Positions 55,621 to 64,000 of a DNA stretch of 64,000 nucleotides are shown piece by piece. The stretch lies in assembly GCA_033032865.1 (NCBI GenBank), contig JAWHQI010000266.1:2083501-2147500 (forward strand), in the 5' to 3' direction. The position numbers and the translations under genes were made by a program. The notes beneath the pieces were generated by a model. That model was not told the DNA's origin. It saw only the letters and a list, made by a program, of their open reading frames with translations, and did not search any database. The first letter of the stretch is position 1. Every line of letters begins with the position of its first letter. The DNA comes from Dactylorhiza incarnata (Eukaryota > Streptophyta > Magnoliopsida > Asparagales > Orchidaceae).

Positions 55621-57124
55621 TGTTGGATCTTACGGCGCCCTTAGAGGGGGGGTGAATAAGGGAATAAAATTCTTTCTATAATTTTCAAGATAATTACTAA
55701 ATTGTTTTATAATGAAGGAGATTGAAATAAACAATTTAGATTTAGAATTGAAAACTTAGAACACAATATAATAGAGATTACGCCAAATGATACAAATCAA
55801 GTAAACACAAAAGAGACATGATTATATATATGAAAAAGTGTTTACATAAATTTGATTTCTATATCGCTAGAAATCGGAGGCGTACAAATGTAAATTTCTT
55901 TTTGTTTACCAATCCTTCTCCCAAGGATCGGAAGGCTATCACTTGTCTCTCCCTAGACCAAGCCCAAGCCTATCCTCTAGATCTTCCCAAGATCTAGACG
56001 TAGCACACAAGGCCACGATTTCCCACCAAGCCACGCAAGGACTTGGACGCTCCGCACAAGGAAGCGATTTTCCCCTAAGCCACGCAAGGACTTAGACGCT
56101 CCGCACAAGGAAGCGATTTTCCCTACCAATACAAAGTAAAATGTATATAAATGAAAATACAAGATAAAATAAGAACTCCCTAGAAATTCAGATCTCTGAA
56201 AGGAAGGTTGAAGCCTCGAGATAATCCTTGATGTAGAAGCGCGTCCGATCTCGTCTTCAATTTCAAACCTTCTCAGCATAAATGGGAGTTCATGAGGTTC
56301 TGGAGCTCTCTGGATGGAATGCACTCAGGAAGGGACTTAGAATCTTTAGTGGTTGAAATGCACGAACAGAAGGTGTCAATTTATAGAAAATCGCTGTCGG
56401 AATTTCCGACAGTGACTGTCGGAATTTTCCGACAGCGCTAAACTGCCGCTGGAGTGCCGTCGTGGGTGGAGTCGTGGGCAGTTGGTGTAACCGTCGAGCT
56501 GTCGCCTGGGCGACATCGATGTCGGATTTCCGACATCTCAAAACTGATTTCGTCGTGCTGCCGTGGGGGAAAGTAGTTGTAACTTCTCTGCTGTCGCCTG
56601 GGCGACATTGACTGTCGCCTGGGCGACATTGACTGTCGCCTGGGCGACAGTGACTGTCGCCTGGGCGACATCTCCTCTTCATTTTTGCCATCCGAAACTT
56701 CTCCAGACTGTAGATTGAGTCGTTCTCATCTCCGAAATGGGGTGGCACATTCCGTAACTCTTCCTGGATTGAAAGTTATGGTCATTTTAAGATCAGCACA
56801 CAAAACTCATCCAACCTGAGACTTGTCGTTCTCGGATCATGCCCATGAACGAGGACTTGTCTCCTCATTGAACCTATACAACCTGGCCACTATAAACACA
56901 CAAAAGACTAGATCAAATACAACACGGTATTTGTTATTCTCAAACCAAGAGATGCGGAAAGCAAGCTCCAACAATCTCCCCCTTTTGATAATAACAAATA
57001 CCCATATGAGAAATTAGTGAGTTTATAGATAAGTGCGATAAAAGATATGCATGAATAAAAGGTTTACTGCGTGACAGATTTTACTCCCCCTAAATATATA
57101 TGTCACTAGATTTCTCATTTTATT
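55621..57124 (-). repeat. Left arm of large inverted repeat: SIRE-like LTR plus 3' end
   Basis: 55621-56973 is a 1,353-bp LTR in minus orientation (plus strand TGTTGGATCTTACGGCG...AAGCTCCAACA). 56974 onward (ATCTCCCCCTTTTG) is its polypurine tract and 3' interior. On the LTR's outer side (below 55621) there is no primer site, so this is a 3' LTR. The arm is the inverted copy of 57816-59319, same length, with only a few differences noticed (for example near 55933, 56430 and 56540). Confidence 0.93.
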
Positions 57125-57815
57125 CTCCCCCTTTTGTTATTACCAAAAGTGGGTTGTCATGATCGAGCAATAGACGCTTTCCATAAAAACTTTTTAATAT
57201 ACTCCCCCTAAATTGTATTCTCCCCCTAAATGTATGCTCCCCCTAAATGTTATAATTAATTGTAATGGTGCATTATTTAATTATTCTCCCCTTAATCTTC
57301 TAGATTTCTTGAATTAATCTCCCCCTTTTGGTATTATCAAAAGAAGGTGGGGTGAGGGTAGTAAGGAGGCATTTAAATAACAAAGCATGATCGAGCTTTT
57401 AAATATATGAAATGATAAAGAGTTGAAGCATAGTATATAAAAGAGATTTCAAATAAAAAGATAAGAGTTGTAAGCAAGCACTAATATTCAAAACACCCCC
57501 TCGGACGGAATCGGAAAGCTAGTTCAGGCCTAGCCATTGAGCTACAAGCTCTGATCTCGATATCGAACTTCCGGACCTCGAAAGAGAAAGTATCTACTCA
57601 CGTCTTGTTCTAAAAGCATGAAGATTCTCTTGGACTGCCAATCTCATCACATGACTACCTATTCTTTAAGCTTACACAGCGTCAGAGGCGAGCTTTAGCG
57701 AAGAAGCACGAGCGTCACGATATTCATTTGAGATTTGAGAGAGAATACGCAAATTCAACCGGAGGGATTAGCCTGTATTACCCTTCCCCTGACCCCTCCG
57801 GGGGTAGGGTAGGAA
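57125..57815. other. 691-bp spacer of the inverted repeat
   Basis: The left part contains minus-strand polypurine-like runs typical of SIRE 3' regions (CTCCCCCTTTTG, CTCCCCCTAAAT repeated near 57125, 57200, 57220, 57240, 57285 and 57320). The right part from about 57490 is less AT-rich and unrecognised. No ORF of note. Confidence 0.6.
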
Positions 57816-58268
57816 AATAAAATGAGAAATCTAGTGACATATATATTTAGGGGGAGTAAAATCTGTCACGCAGTAAACCTTTTATTCATGCATATCTTTT
57901 ATCGCACTTATCTATAAACTCACTAATTTCTCATATGGGTATTTGTTATTATCAAAAGGGGGAGATTGTTGGAGCTTGCTTTCCGCATCTCTTGGTTTGA
58001 GAATAACAAATACCGTGTTGTATTTGATCTAGTCTTTTGTGTGTTTATAGTGGCCAGGTTGTATAGGTTCAATGAGGAGACAAGTCCTCGTTCATGGGCA
58101 TGATCCGAGAACGACAAGTCTCAGGTTGGATGAGTTTTGTGTGCTGATCTTAAAATGGCCATAACTTTCAATCCAGGAAGAGTTACGGAATGTGCCACCC
58201 CATTTCGGAGATGAGAACGACTCAATCTACAGTCTGGAGAAGTTTCGGATGGCAAAAATGAAGAGGAG

Positions 58269-58545
58269 ATGTCGCCCAGGCGACAGTCACTGTCGCCCAG
58301 GCGACAGTCAATGTCGCCCAGGCGACAGTCAATGTCGCCCAGGCGACAGCAGAGAAGTTACAACTACTTTCCCCCACGGCAGCACGACGAAAATCATTTT
58401 TGAGATGTCGGAAATCCGACATCGATGTCGCCCAGGCGACAGCTCGACGGTTACACCAACTGCCCACGACTCCACCCACGACGGCACTCCAGCGGCAGTT
58501 TAGCGCTGTCGAAAATTCCGACAGTCACTGTCGGAAATTCCGACA
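58269..58545. repeat. GC-rich hairpin repeats upstream of SIRE TATA box
   Basis: TGTCGCCCAGGCGACA (7-bp arms) occurs four times in tandem from 58269 and once more near 58426. CTGTCGGAAATTCCGACAG-type hairpins follow near 58505-58545. The TATA box is at 58555. The inverted copy is in the left LTR at 56395-56670. Confidence 0.9.
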
Positions 58546-58554
58546 GCGATTTTC

Positions 58555-58561
58555 TATAAAT
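58555..58561 (+). promoter_or_regulatory. SIRE-like LTR TATA box
   Basis: TATAAAT directly after the hairpin cluster; the minus-strand counterpart is at 56379-56385. Confidence 0.6.
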
Positions 58562-59321
58562 TGACACCTTCTGTTCGTGCATTTCAACCACTAAAGATTC
58601 TAAGTCCCTTCCTGAGTGCATTCCATCCAGAGAGCTCCAGAACCTCATGAACTCCCATTTATGCTGAGAAGGTTTGAAATTGAAGACGAGATCGGACGCG
58701 CTTCTACATCAAGGATTATCTCGAGGCTTCAACCTTCCTTTCAGAGATCTGAATTTCTAGGGAGTTCTTATTTTATCTTGTATTTTCATTTATATACATT
58801 TTACTTTGTATTGGTAGGGAAAATCGCTTCCTTGTGCGGAGCGTCTAAGTCCTTGCGTGGCTTAGGGGAAAATCGCTTCCTTGTGCGGAGCGTCCAAGTC
58901 CTTGCGTGGCTTGGTGGGAAATCGTGGCCTTGTGTGCTACGTCTAGATCTTGGGAAGATCTAGAGGATAGGCTTGGGCTTGGTCTAGGGAGAGACAAGTG
59001 ATAGCATTCCGATCCTTGGGAGAAGGATTGGTAAACAAAAAGAAATTTACATTTGTACGCCTCCGATTTCTAGCGATATAGAAATCAAATTTATGTAAAC
59101 ACTTTTTCATATATATAATCATGTCTCTTTTGTGTTTACTTGATTTGTATCATTTGGCGTAATCTCTATTATATTGTGTTCTAAGTTTTCAATTCTAAAT
59201 CTAAATTGTTTATTTCAATCTCCTTCATTATAAAACAATTTAGTAATTATCTTGAAAATTATAGAAAGAATTTTATTCCCTTATTCACCCCCCCTCTAAG
59301 GGCGCCGTAAGATCCAACAAT

Positions 59322-59333
59322 TGGTATCAGAGC
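59322..59333 (+). promoter_or_regulatory. Primer binding site of SIRE-like element
   Basis: TGGTATCAGAGC, 2 nt after the LTR end, matches initiator tRNA-Met. Confidence 0.93.
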
Positions 59334-59368
59334 AAGGTTATTCCAAATCGGCTTAACAACCGGGAATA

Positions 59369-60988
59369 ATGGCGTCTCTTGATCATGATCTCGCTTCTAC
59401 TAGTGGGGAAAATTTTAATATAAATGAAAAAGTATTATCACCACCATTATTTATGGGTGAAAATTATAATGGGTGGAAAATATTAATGAAAAATTTTCTT
59501 AAGGCCTTAGATGAAAAAGTTTGGAATATTACTATTAAAAAGCCATCTAGCGTACTAACTAGAAACGAAATTATTTTAAATGCAAAATCTATGAATAGTA
59601 TATTTTGTGCGTTAGACCAAAATATTTTCAAACTTATTTATACTTTACCTACCGCATATGAAATTTGGAGTTTTCTTGAAAGAACTTATGATTCTCCTTC
59701 TACAGGTACGAAACATTCACAAGAACCAGAAAATATGCAAGCCTATGCAAATATTCAAGAAAGCTACACAAAGGATGGATCCATAGAATGCTCATCAAGC
59801 GGAAAGAATGATGGACACTCTTGTTTGGAAGAGGAAGATGAAGAAGACAACGTCACAATATTGGACTCAGTTGATGGCAACACATCAAGCAAAAGAGAAG
59901 ACGGAAACTATTGCAAGGTAAGAAAATCTAAATCTTCTCTTTTTGTAAAAAATTCTATTTCTACATCTCGTATGCTTAAAATTGCTAAACGCAAAATTTT
60001 AAAGTTAAAAATTGCTAATTCAAAATTACGTTTAGAAAATAAATCTTTAAAAGCAAACGATAACGTAGAATCAAATATTGATGTGTTAAATTCTATTTCA
60101 TGCTCTTTAGTTACAATTCCTACTCCTTGTTTTGATTGCAATTTATTTAAGGAAAAATTCAAGGAAATTGAAAAAGGGCTCTTAGTTTCAAAAGAACATA
60201 ATGAAAAATTGATAGTTGAAAATGATGCTTTAACTTGTAAGTTAAAACAATTAAAATCTTTTGTTGAAAAATTTCAAATGTCACCTAATAAATTTCATCA
60301 TAAGATTTTGAATAACAAGGATAAATTAACTTACAAAATCATTTCTAAAAAGGATCATTTTCACACATTAAATCAAAAGGAGTTTGGTTTAAAAAAGAAT
60401 TATGATCCTCATAAAATTCTTAAGAGTCACTATTATAAGTCTCAATATATTTTCAATCATGACTCAAATTTAAAAACTCATTTTCATGAAAATCAAAATA
60501 TAAAATATTATTCTTCATATTATAAGAGTATGTCTAAAAGAAAGAGTGGAAATGAAAATCATCAAAATGATAATCAATCTTTTAAAACATATTGTAACCC
60601 ACTCTTTCAACAATCACTTCTAAAGAAAGACAATCACTCTTATAAAATTTCAAAGAATCCATATAATAAAATTCATTATGATTATCATCATCAATCTATT
60701 TTGAAAAATAATTTGAATAAACATAAATCACAAATGAATTATTTTTCAAACAAATACAATCATATAAAGATGTCACATAATCATAATATGAATTTTAAAG
60801 ATAAACAACCAAGGTATGAATGGAGACCCTTAAAGAAAAATGACACATCAACTTTAATAGAAAGGGCTCATTTATCCTTGTCTCCTAAAAAATCATCATG
60901 TCGTATTTGGGTACCCAAAGGAACCATCCCTCTGGTCCCCTTTGGATACCAAAATCTCTTATTCATTAGTATCCTATCATTTGCATGA
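59369..60988 (+). CDS. SIRE-like Copia gag, internally deleted derivative
   Basis: A 539-codon open frame, ATG at 59369 (MASLDHDLASTSG). The first about 110 residues match the start of SIRE/Maximus-type gag (PPLFMGENYNGWKILMKNFL, LPTAYEIWSFLERTYDSPS). The usual central gag helices are replaced at about residue 112 by an acidic segment (LEEEDEEDNVTILDS). Then comes a Lys/Asn/His-rich region with a likely coiled coil (about 205-310: KLKIANSKLRLENKSLKAND). The end has CRIWVPKGTIPL, resembling the gag-pol border of SIRE elements. No zinc knuckle is seen. No protease or polymerase follows, so the element is non-autonomous. The A/T-rich codons match the AT-rich interior. Confidence 0.75.
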   Translation: MASLDHDLASTSGENFNINEKVLSPPLFMGENYNGWKILMKNFLKALDEKVWNITIKKPSSVLTRNEIILNAKSMNSIFCALDQNIFKLIYTLPTAYEIWSFLERTYDSPSTGTKHSQEPENMQAYANIQESYTKDGSIECSSSGKNDGHSCLEEEDEEDNVTILDSVDGNTSSKREDGNYCKVRKSKSSLFVKNSISTSRMLKIAKRKILKLKIANSKLRLENKSLKANDNVESNIDVLNSISCSLVTIPTPCFDCNLFKEKFKEIEKGLLVSKEHNEKLIVENDALTCKLKQLKSFVEKFQMSPNKFHHKILNNKDKLTYKIISKKDHFHTLNQKEFGLKKNYDPHKILKSHYYKSQYIFNHDSNLKTHFHENQNIKYYSSYYKSMSKRKSGNENHQNDNQSFKTYCNPLFQQSLLKKDNHSYKISKNPYNKIHYDYHHQSILKNNLNKHKSQMNYFSNKYNHIKMSHNHNMNFKDKQPRYEWRPLKKNDTSTLIERAHLSLSPKKSSCRIWVPKGTIPLVPFGYQNLLFISILSFA

Positions 60989-61510
60989 AGTGGAAATAAA
61001 TTAAAAATGAAATATCATTACTCTACTTCATGATATGCGTAATTGCTTTTTCTTTTATTTATTTTTTATTTTTGAGCTAACTTGTTTATGGTCACTTAGA
61101 TATATTATGAAATATGACTTTTACATTTTAAGTCTAATGTTTATCAAATCAAAATTGAATTAAATTAAATAAAAAGTCATAAAGTTTTCAAGTGATCTAT
61201 CTTTCCTTTTTATATGTTTTATCCTTTTTAAATCCATTGCCTATAAATGTCTTATATTATCATTATAAATTGAATGCTAAATTTGCTAAATGATATTATC
61301 AAGATTAATGAAATTACTTTCAAAATTGGATTTAAATGGACTATTAGGGGTCTTAGGCTAAAATATTAAACGCGCAACCAATTGCATATTTGTCTTTTTT
61401 TCGTTGCTACATATAATAGTCCTTATATTGAAAATCATAATCAAGAAAAATCGGAATCAATTAATATAAAAAACAATGTGTTTTAAAATCAAATATTGTA
61501 ACTCTATTGC

Positions 61511-61525
61511 TAACGCCAGGCGTTA
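61511..61525. repeat. Perfect dyad TAACGCCAGGCGTTA
   Basis: Seven-base arms around one base, followed by a partial copy (AACGCTGGCGGTAG). Confidence 0.85.
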
Positions 61526-62801
61526 TCACTAACGCTGGCGGTAGCATATTTTCCTAAAAAAATTCTGATTTCTCTGAAAATTTATTTTGTATTTGTTTAG
61601 TCTAATTTCTAAAAATTAAAATCAAAAGAAAATTTTCAAAAATGATAAATATGATTTCACAATCACCACGATGATCTATTAATATCCTATGCTAAAATTC
61701 ACTATAATCATATATCATAATTCATGATCCATCAAGACCTATCTTAAATCAACTAATTCTATCAACCTTAGGAATTATGAAATATATGATTGCAATTGGT
61801 ATTATAGTTTCATATCTTGTTTTGTGTGTGTGATGTGCATCTTTATTGTTTGCATGTATATCATTATCTTTAGACCTATGAATTAACTTGGTATCAACAA
61901 GATGAAATCAAATAGAATTGTCACTTCATTCTAGGTCTATAAATTTTCAAAACTCTAAAATTGATTACATGCAAACCAATTATATAAATTTAGCATATTT
62001 TGCATAACATCCAAATTCATTATCCTAGCCGCACCTCTTTGTATATGCTCAATTTAGTGTTTATGTTAGGATTATCAATACAGTGACATGCTAAAGGTAG
62101 AGAAATTTGAACTTTAAAATTCATGAGTACATTGTGATTTCAAAATCTACAATATGTTCTAAAACTAAAATAAACTCATGTTTTATTAATCAATCCTTAG
62201 ACTAAAACGCTTAGTATATCCATAATCATTAACCTATGACATGTGTCTCACAATAGCGGGGGCGTAGGGTTGTATGCATTAGAGACCTAACCTCTAAGTC
62301 ATGTCTTGTCCTTAACCAGGGAGGGTTCCAGTGGGGCCTTGCGAGGCACTGGGGGGAAAGAGTGCTAGGTTGAGTGTTCTCTAGTGTGTGCATATGAGAC
62401 TAACACCCCAACCTACGGCATGCGTGCAGCTCCTCATGCCCATCCGTCACTTAGTACGGGGCTAGGGTGTAGACATTTAGTCGGGGTAGTTTCTAATCTT
62501 AGGACATACCTATATTACGTACTGCATGAACATTTTATTTACTTATCACTTAAATCATGCATATTTTGGGTTGTTTAATAAAAATGTCCTCATGTGTTTG
62601 CATAATTTATCTTTTTGAGCTTAAATGTTTTTGTAAAACACATGTATTTGAAAAAGCTAAAGTTTTATGCAAATTTGAGCAATCAAGACATCTCTGAAAA
62701 TTCTGAAATTTCAGCATGGAACTACTCTAAGGACACTTAATCAAAATAAAAAATCAGATTTTTAAAATTCTCAAAAAATCGAGTATTGTTTCCAGCGCTA
62801 G

Positions 62802-62821
62802 CGCTAGCGCCGGCGCTAGCG
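62802..62821. repeat. Perfect 20-bp GC-rich palindrome
   Basis: CGCTAGCGCCGGCGCTAGCG, extended on the left by another GCGCTA unit, in otherwise AT-rich DNA. Confidence 0.9.
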
Positions 62822-62940
62822 TGGGTGTTGGAATTTTCTGATTTTTAAAATTTCTGAAAATCCATAAAAATATGTTGGTTCATATTTTCTACTTATTTGT
62901 TGTGTTTCTGACTTTTGTTATTTTTTGTTTTATTTATATT

Positions 62941-63130
62941 ATGAAAAATCAACTACAAAAGATCAAAATTCAAAAATACAAAAAATTTTTTTGCTATTTG
63001 TGTTTTTAATCATATTATGAAAAATCAACTACAAAAGTTCAAAATTAAAAAAATATACAAAAATATGTTTTTGTTATTTTTTTTTATTATGAAAAATCTA
63101 CTACAAAAATTCAAAATTCAAAAATTACAA
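62941..63130 (+). repeat. Tandem repeat, ~72-76 bp, three copies
   Basis: ATGAAAAATCAACTACAAAA begins units at about 62941, 63017 and 63089. Confidence 0.8.
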
Positions 63131-64000
63131 AATATGTTTTTTGTGATTTTCTGTTTTTATTTGATTTAAAAAAAAATGATTAAACTTAAAAAAAACTGTA
63201 TGGTCTTTATTGCCAATATCAAGCATGTATGAATTCTATTATTTAGAATTATTTACAATGTTAAAATTTATTTCTTGAAATTTCTATAAACATTGTTTTT
63301 ATTATCATGCTTTGATATATCTATTTAAGTGCATCAATTGTATTGAAAAATGTGTAGAACCAAGCTTAGCACGCCTCTAAGTATGAGTAAATGTTTTATG
63401 ATTGATAATGATATATTTCACTCACTTATTTTGGTAATCAACATGTGTGTCTAAATCTAAAATGCTTGCTTGTGTATTGTATTTGTACAATGAATTAAAA
63501 CTTGCATAAATTTTTTACCTACACTACATTTGAATTGCACTTATGAAATTTAGAAAAGTGGTTAAAAGTTTAAAAAAAAATTGGGTTTGCAAAACAAGTG
63601 TATTCGGAGAATGTTGTCTCACAAATGTGAACAAAAAAAATATATATATATAGACAAATATAACTCCACCAAGCACTACTTGAACCTCCTGATAAGTCTT
63701 CATAGCATTGTGAGGTTGAGCACCTTGGAAAGAATAGTAAAGTGGCTTGTGCAAACCTTAGTTATTACACCACTTTGTTAAAAAAAATTAAATTATGTGC
63801 ATTAAAAGTGTGTGAAAGTAATTTACTTATGTTTTATTGTGCACTTTACTTTACATATGTCTTGTATTTTGATGATTTAAATCAATTGTTAACATTGCCC
63901 AAAATACACTTATGTGCACATCATTATCTTTCATAACACTTCTTCTCATAAGTATTGGATTCCAATGCTTTATCTATACTACTCTTTATATAAAAATGCA

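Larger units (their letters stand above)
57816..59319 (+). repeat. Right arm of large inverted repeat: 3' end plus SIRE-like LTR
   Basis: 57816-57966 is 3' interior ending in the polypurine tract AAAAGGGGGAGAT. 57967-59319 is a 1,353-bp LTR, TGTTGGAGCTTGC...AAGATCCAACA. Unlike the left LTR, it is followed by a primer binding site and gag, so this single LTR has a 3'-type junction on one side and a 5'-type junction on the other. A roughly 50-bp repeat (GCTTCCTTGTGCGGAGCGTC) is duplicated at 58820-58920. Confidence 0.93.
60989..64000 (+). other. AT-rich non-coding interior of the SIRE derivative
   Basis: Three kilobases with no gene or domain in either strand. It is punctuated by small GC-rich palindromes (61511-61525; 62795-62821) and a threefold repeat at 62941-63130. 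The right end of the element is beyond the window. Confidence 0.6.

Noticed and set aside
56290..56748. Minus-strand frame in the SIRE-like LTR, and the similar one at 58192-58503
   Set aside because: They arise from the TGTCGCCCAGGCGACA hairpin repeats and differ between arms by a frameshift, so coding is unlikely.
58616..58963. 115-codon frame identical to 55977-56324
   Set aside because: Identity reflects the near-identical LTR arms, not protein conservation; it has no recognisable domain.
1..64000. tRNA or rRNA genes
   Set aside because: No cloverleaf with A and B boxes and no rRNA core was recognised by eye; tRNA-like matches are only the primer binding sites of retroelements. A tRNAscan-SE run would settle it.

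Overview
This window is plant nuclear DNA, almost certainly from repeat-rich heterochromatin of an angiosperm. Nearly every recognisable coding stretch belongs to plant LTR-retrotransposon lineages: OTA/Athila-Tat, Reina-like and CRM chromoviruses, Copia and SIRE-like elements. A PIF/Harbinger DNA transposon, a small MITE and two RTE-like LINE tails are also present. The only host gene I can support is a three-exon fragment of the KEOPS subunit Pcc1 (LAGE3 family) at 23.96-24.49 kb on the minus strand. Nothing points to a bacterial, viral or organellar source. The species cannot be named from the sequence.

Layout. 0-5.5 kb: 3' part of a Gypsy element with a gag-protease ORF but no reverse transcriptase, ending in a 3' LTR whose U3 holds perfect dyads. 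5.5-6.3 kb: unclassified, LTR-like. 6.3-11.5 kb: decayed Reina-like Gypsy pol, split at 7925-9264 by a solo LTR with a 5-bp target duplication. 11.8-12.9 kb: second decayed Gypsy pol. 13.2-17.7 kb: two minus-strand Gypsy 5' ends, each with a primer binding site, separated by unrecognised DNA. 18.16-22.17 kb: complete Harbinger element (17-bp perfect inverted termini, TAA duplication) with a broken transposase and a large CA-rich array in a probable intron. 23.01-23.44 kb: a 428-bp MITE. 23.96-24.49 kb: Pcc1 exons. 24.72-32.55 kb: complete CRM-clade chromovirus (GTAAA duplication) whose pol runs into its 3' LTR. 33-42.3 kb: a Tat-lineage element on the minus strand, with RNase H-integrase, a 90-bp satellite array and two opposite-strand transcription units each with its own TATA box. 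42.3-42.7 kb: LINE tail. 43.2-55.5 kb: a three-level nest. An old Copia is split by a short-LTR Copia (CTTGT duplication), whose 3' LTR is split by a minus-strand non-autonomous Gypsy (GATTT duplication). 55.6-64 kb: a SIRE-like Copia derivative whose LTR and 3' end are duplicated as a large inverted repeat (two 1,504-bp arms, 691-bp spacer), followed by a deleted gag and an AT-rich non-coding interior running off the window.

How the pieces relate. Most elements here are defective and would need proteins supplied by relatives. The Harbinger, CRM and Copia transposition genes carry stops and frameshifts, and three elements have gag but no polymerase: the left-edge Gypsy, the 49-54.6 kb Gypsy and the SIRE derivative. 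The CRM element and the innermost Gypsy have very similar LTR pairs and are probably young. The Reina-like and outer Copia remnants are old. The CRM clade is often centromere-targeted, so a pericentromeric position is plausible but unproven.
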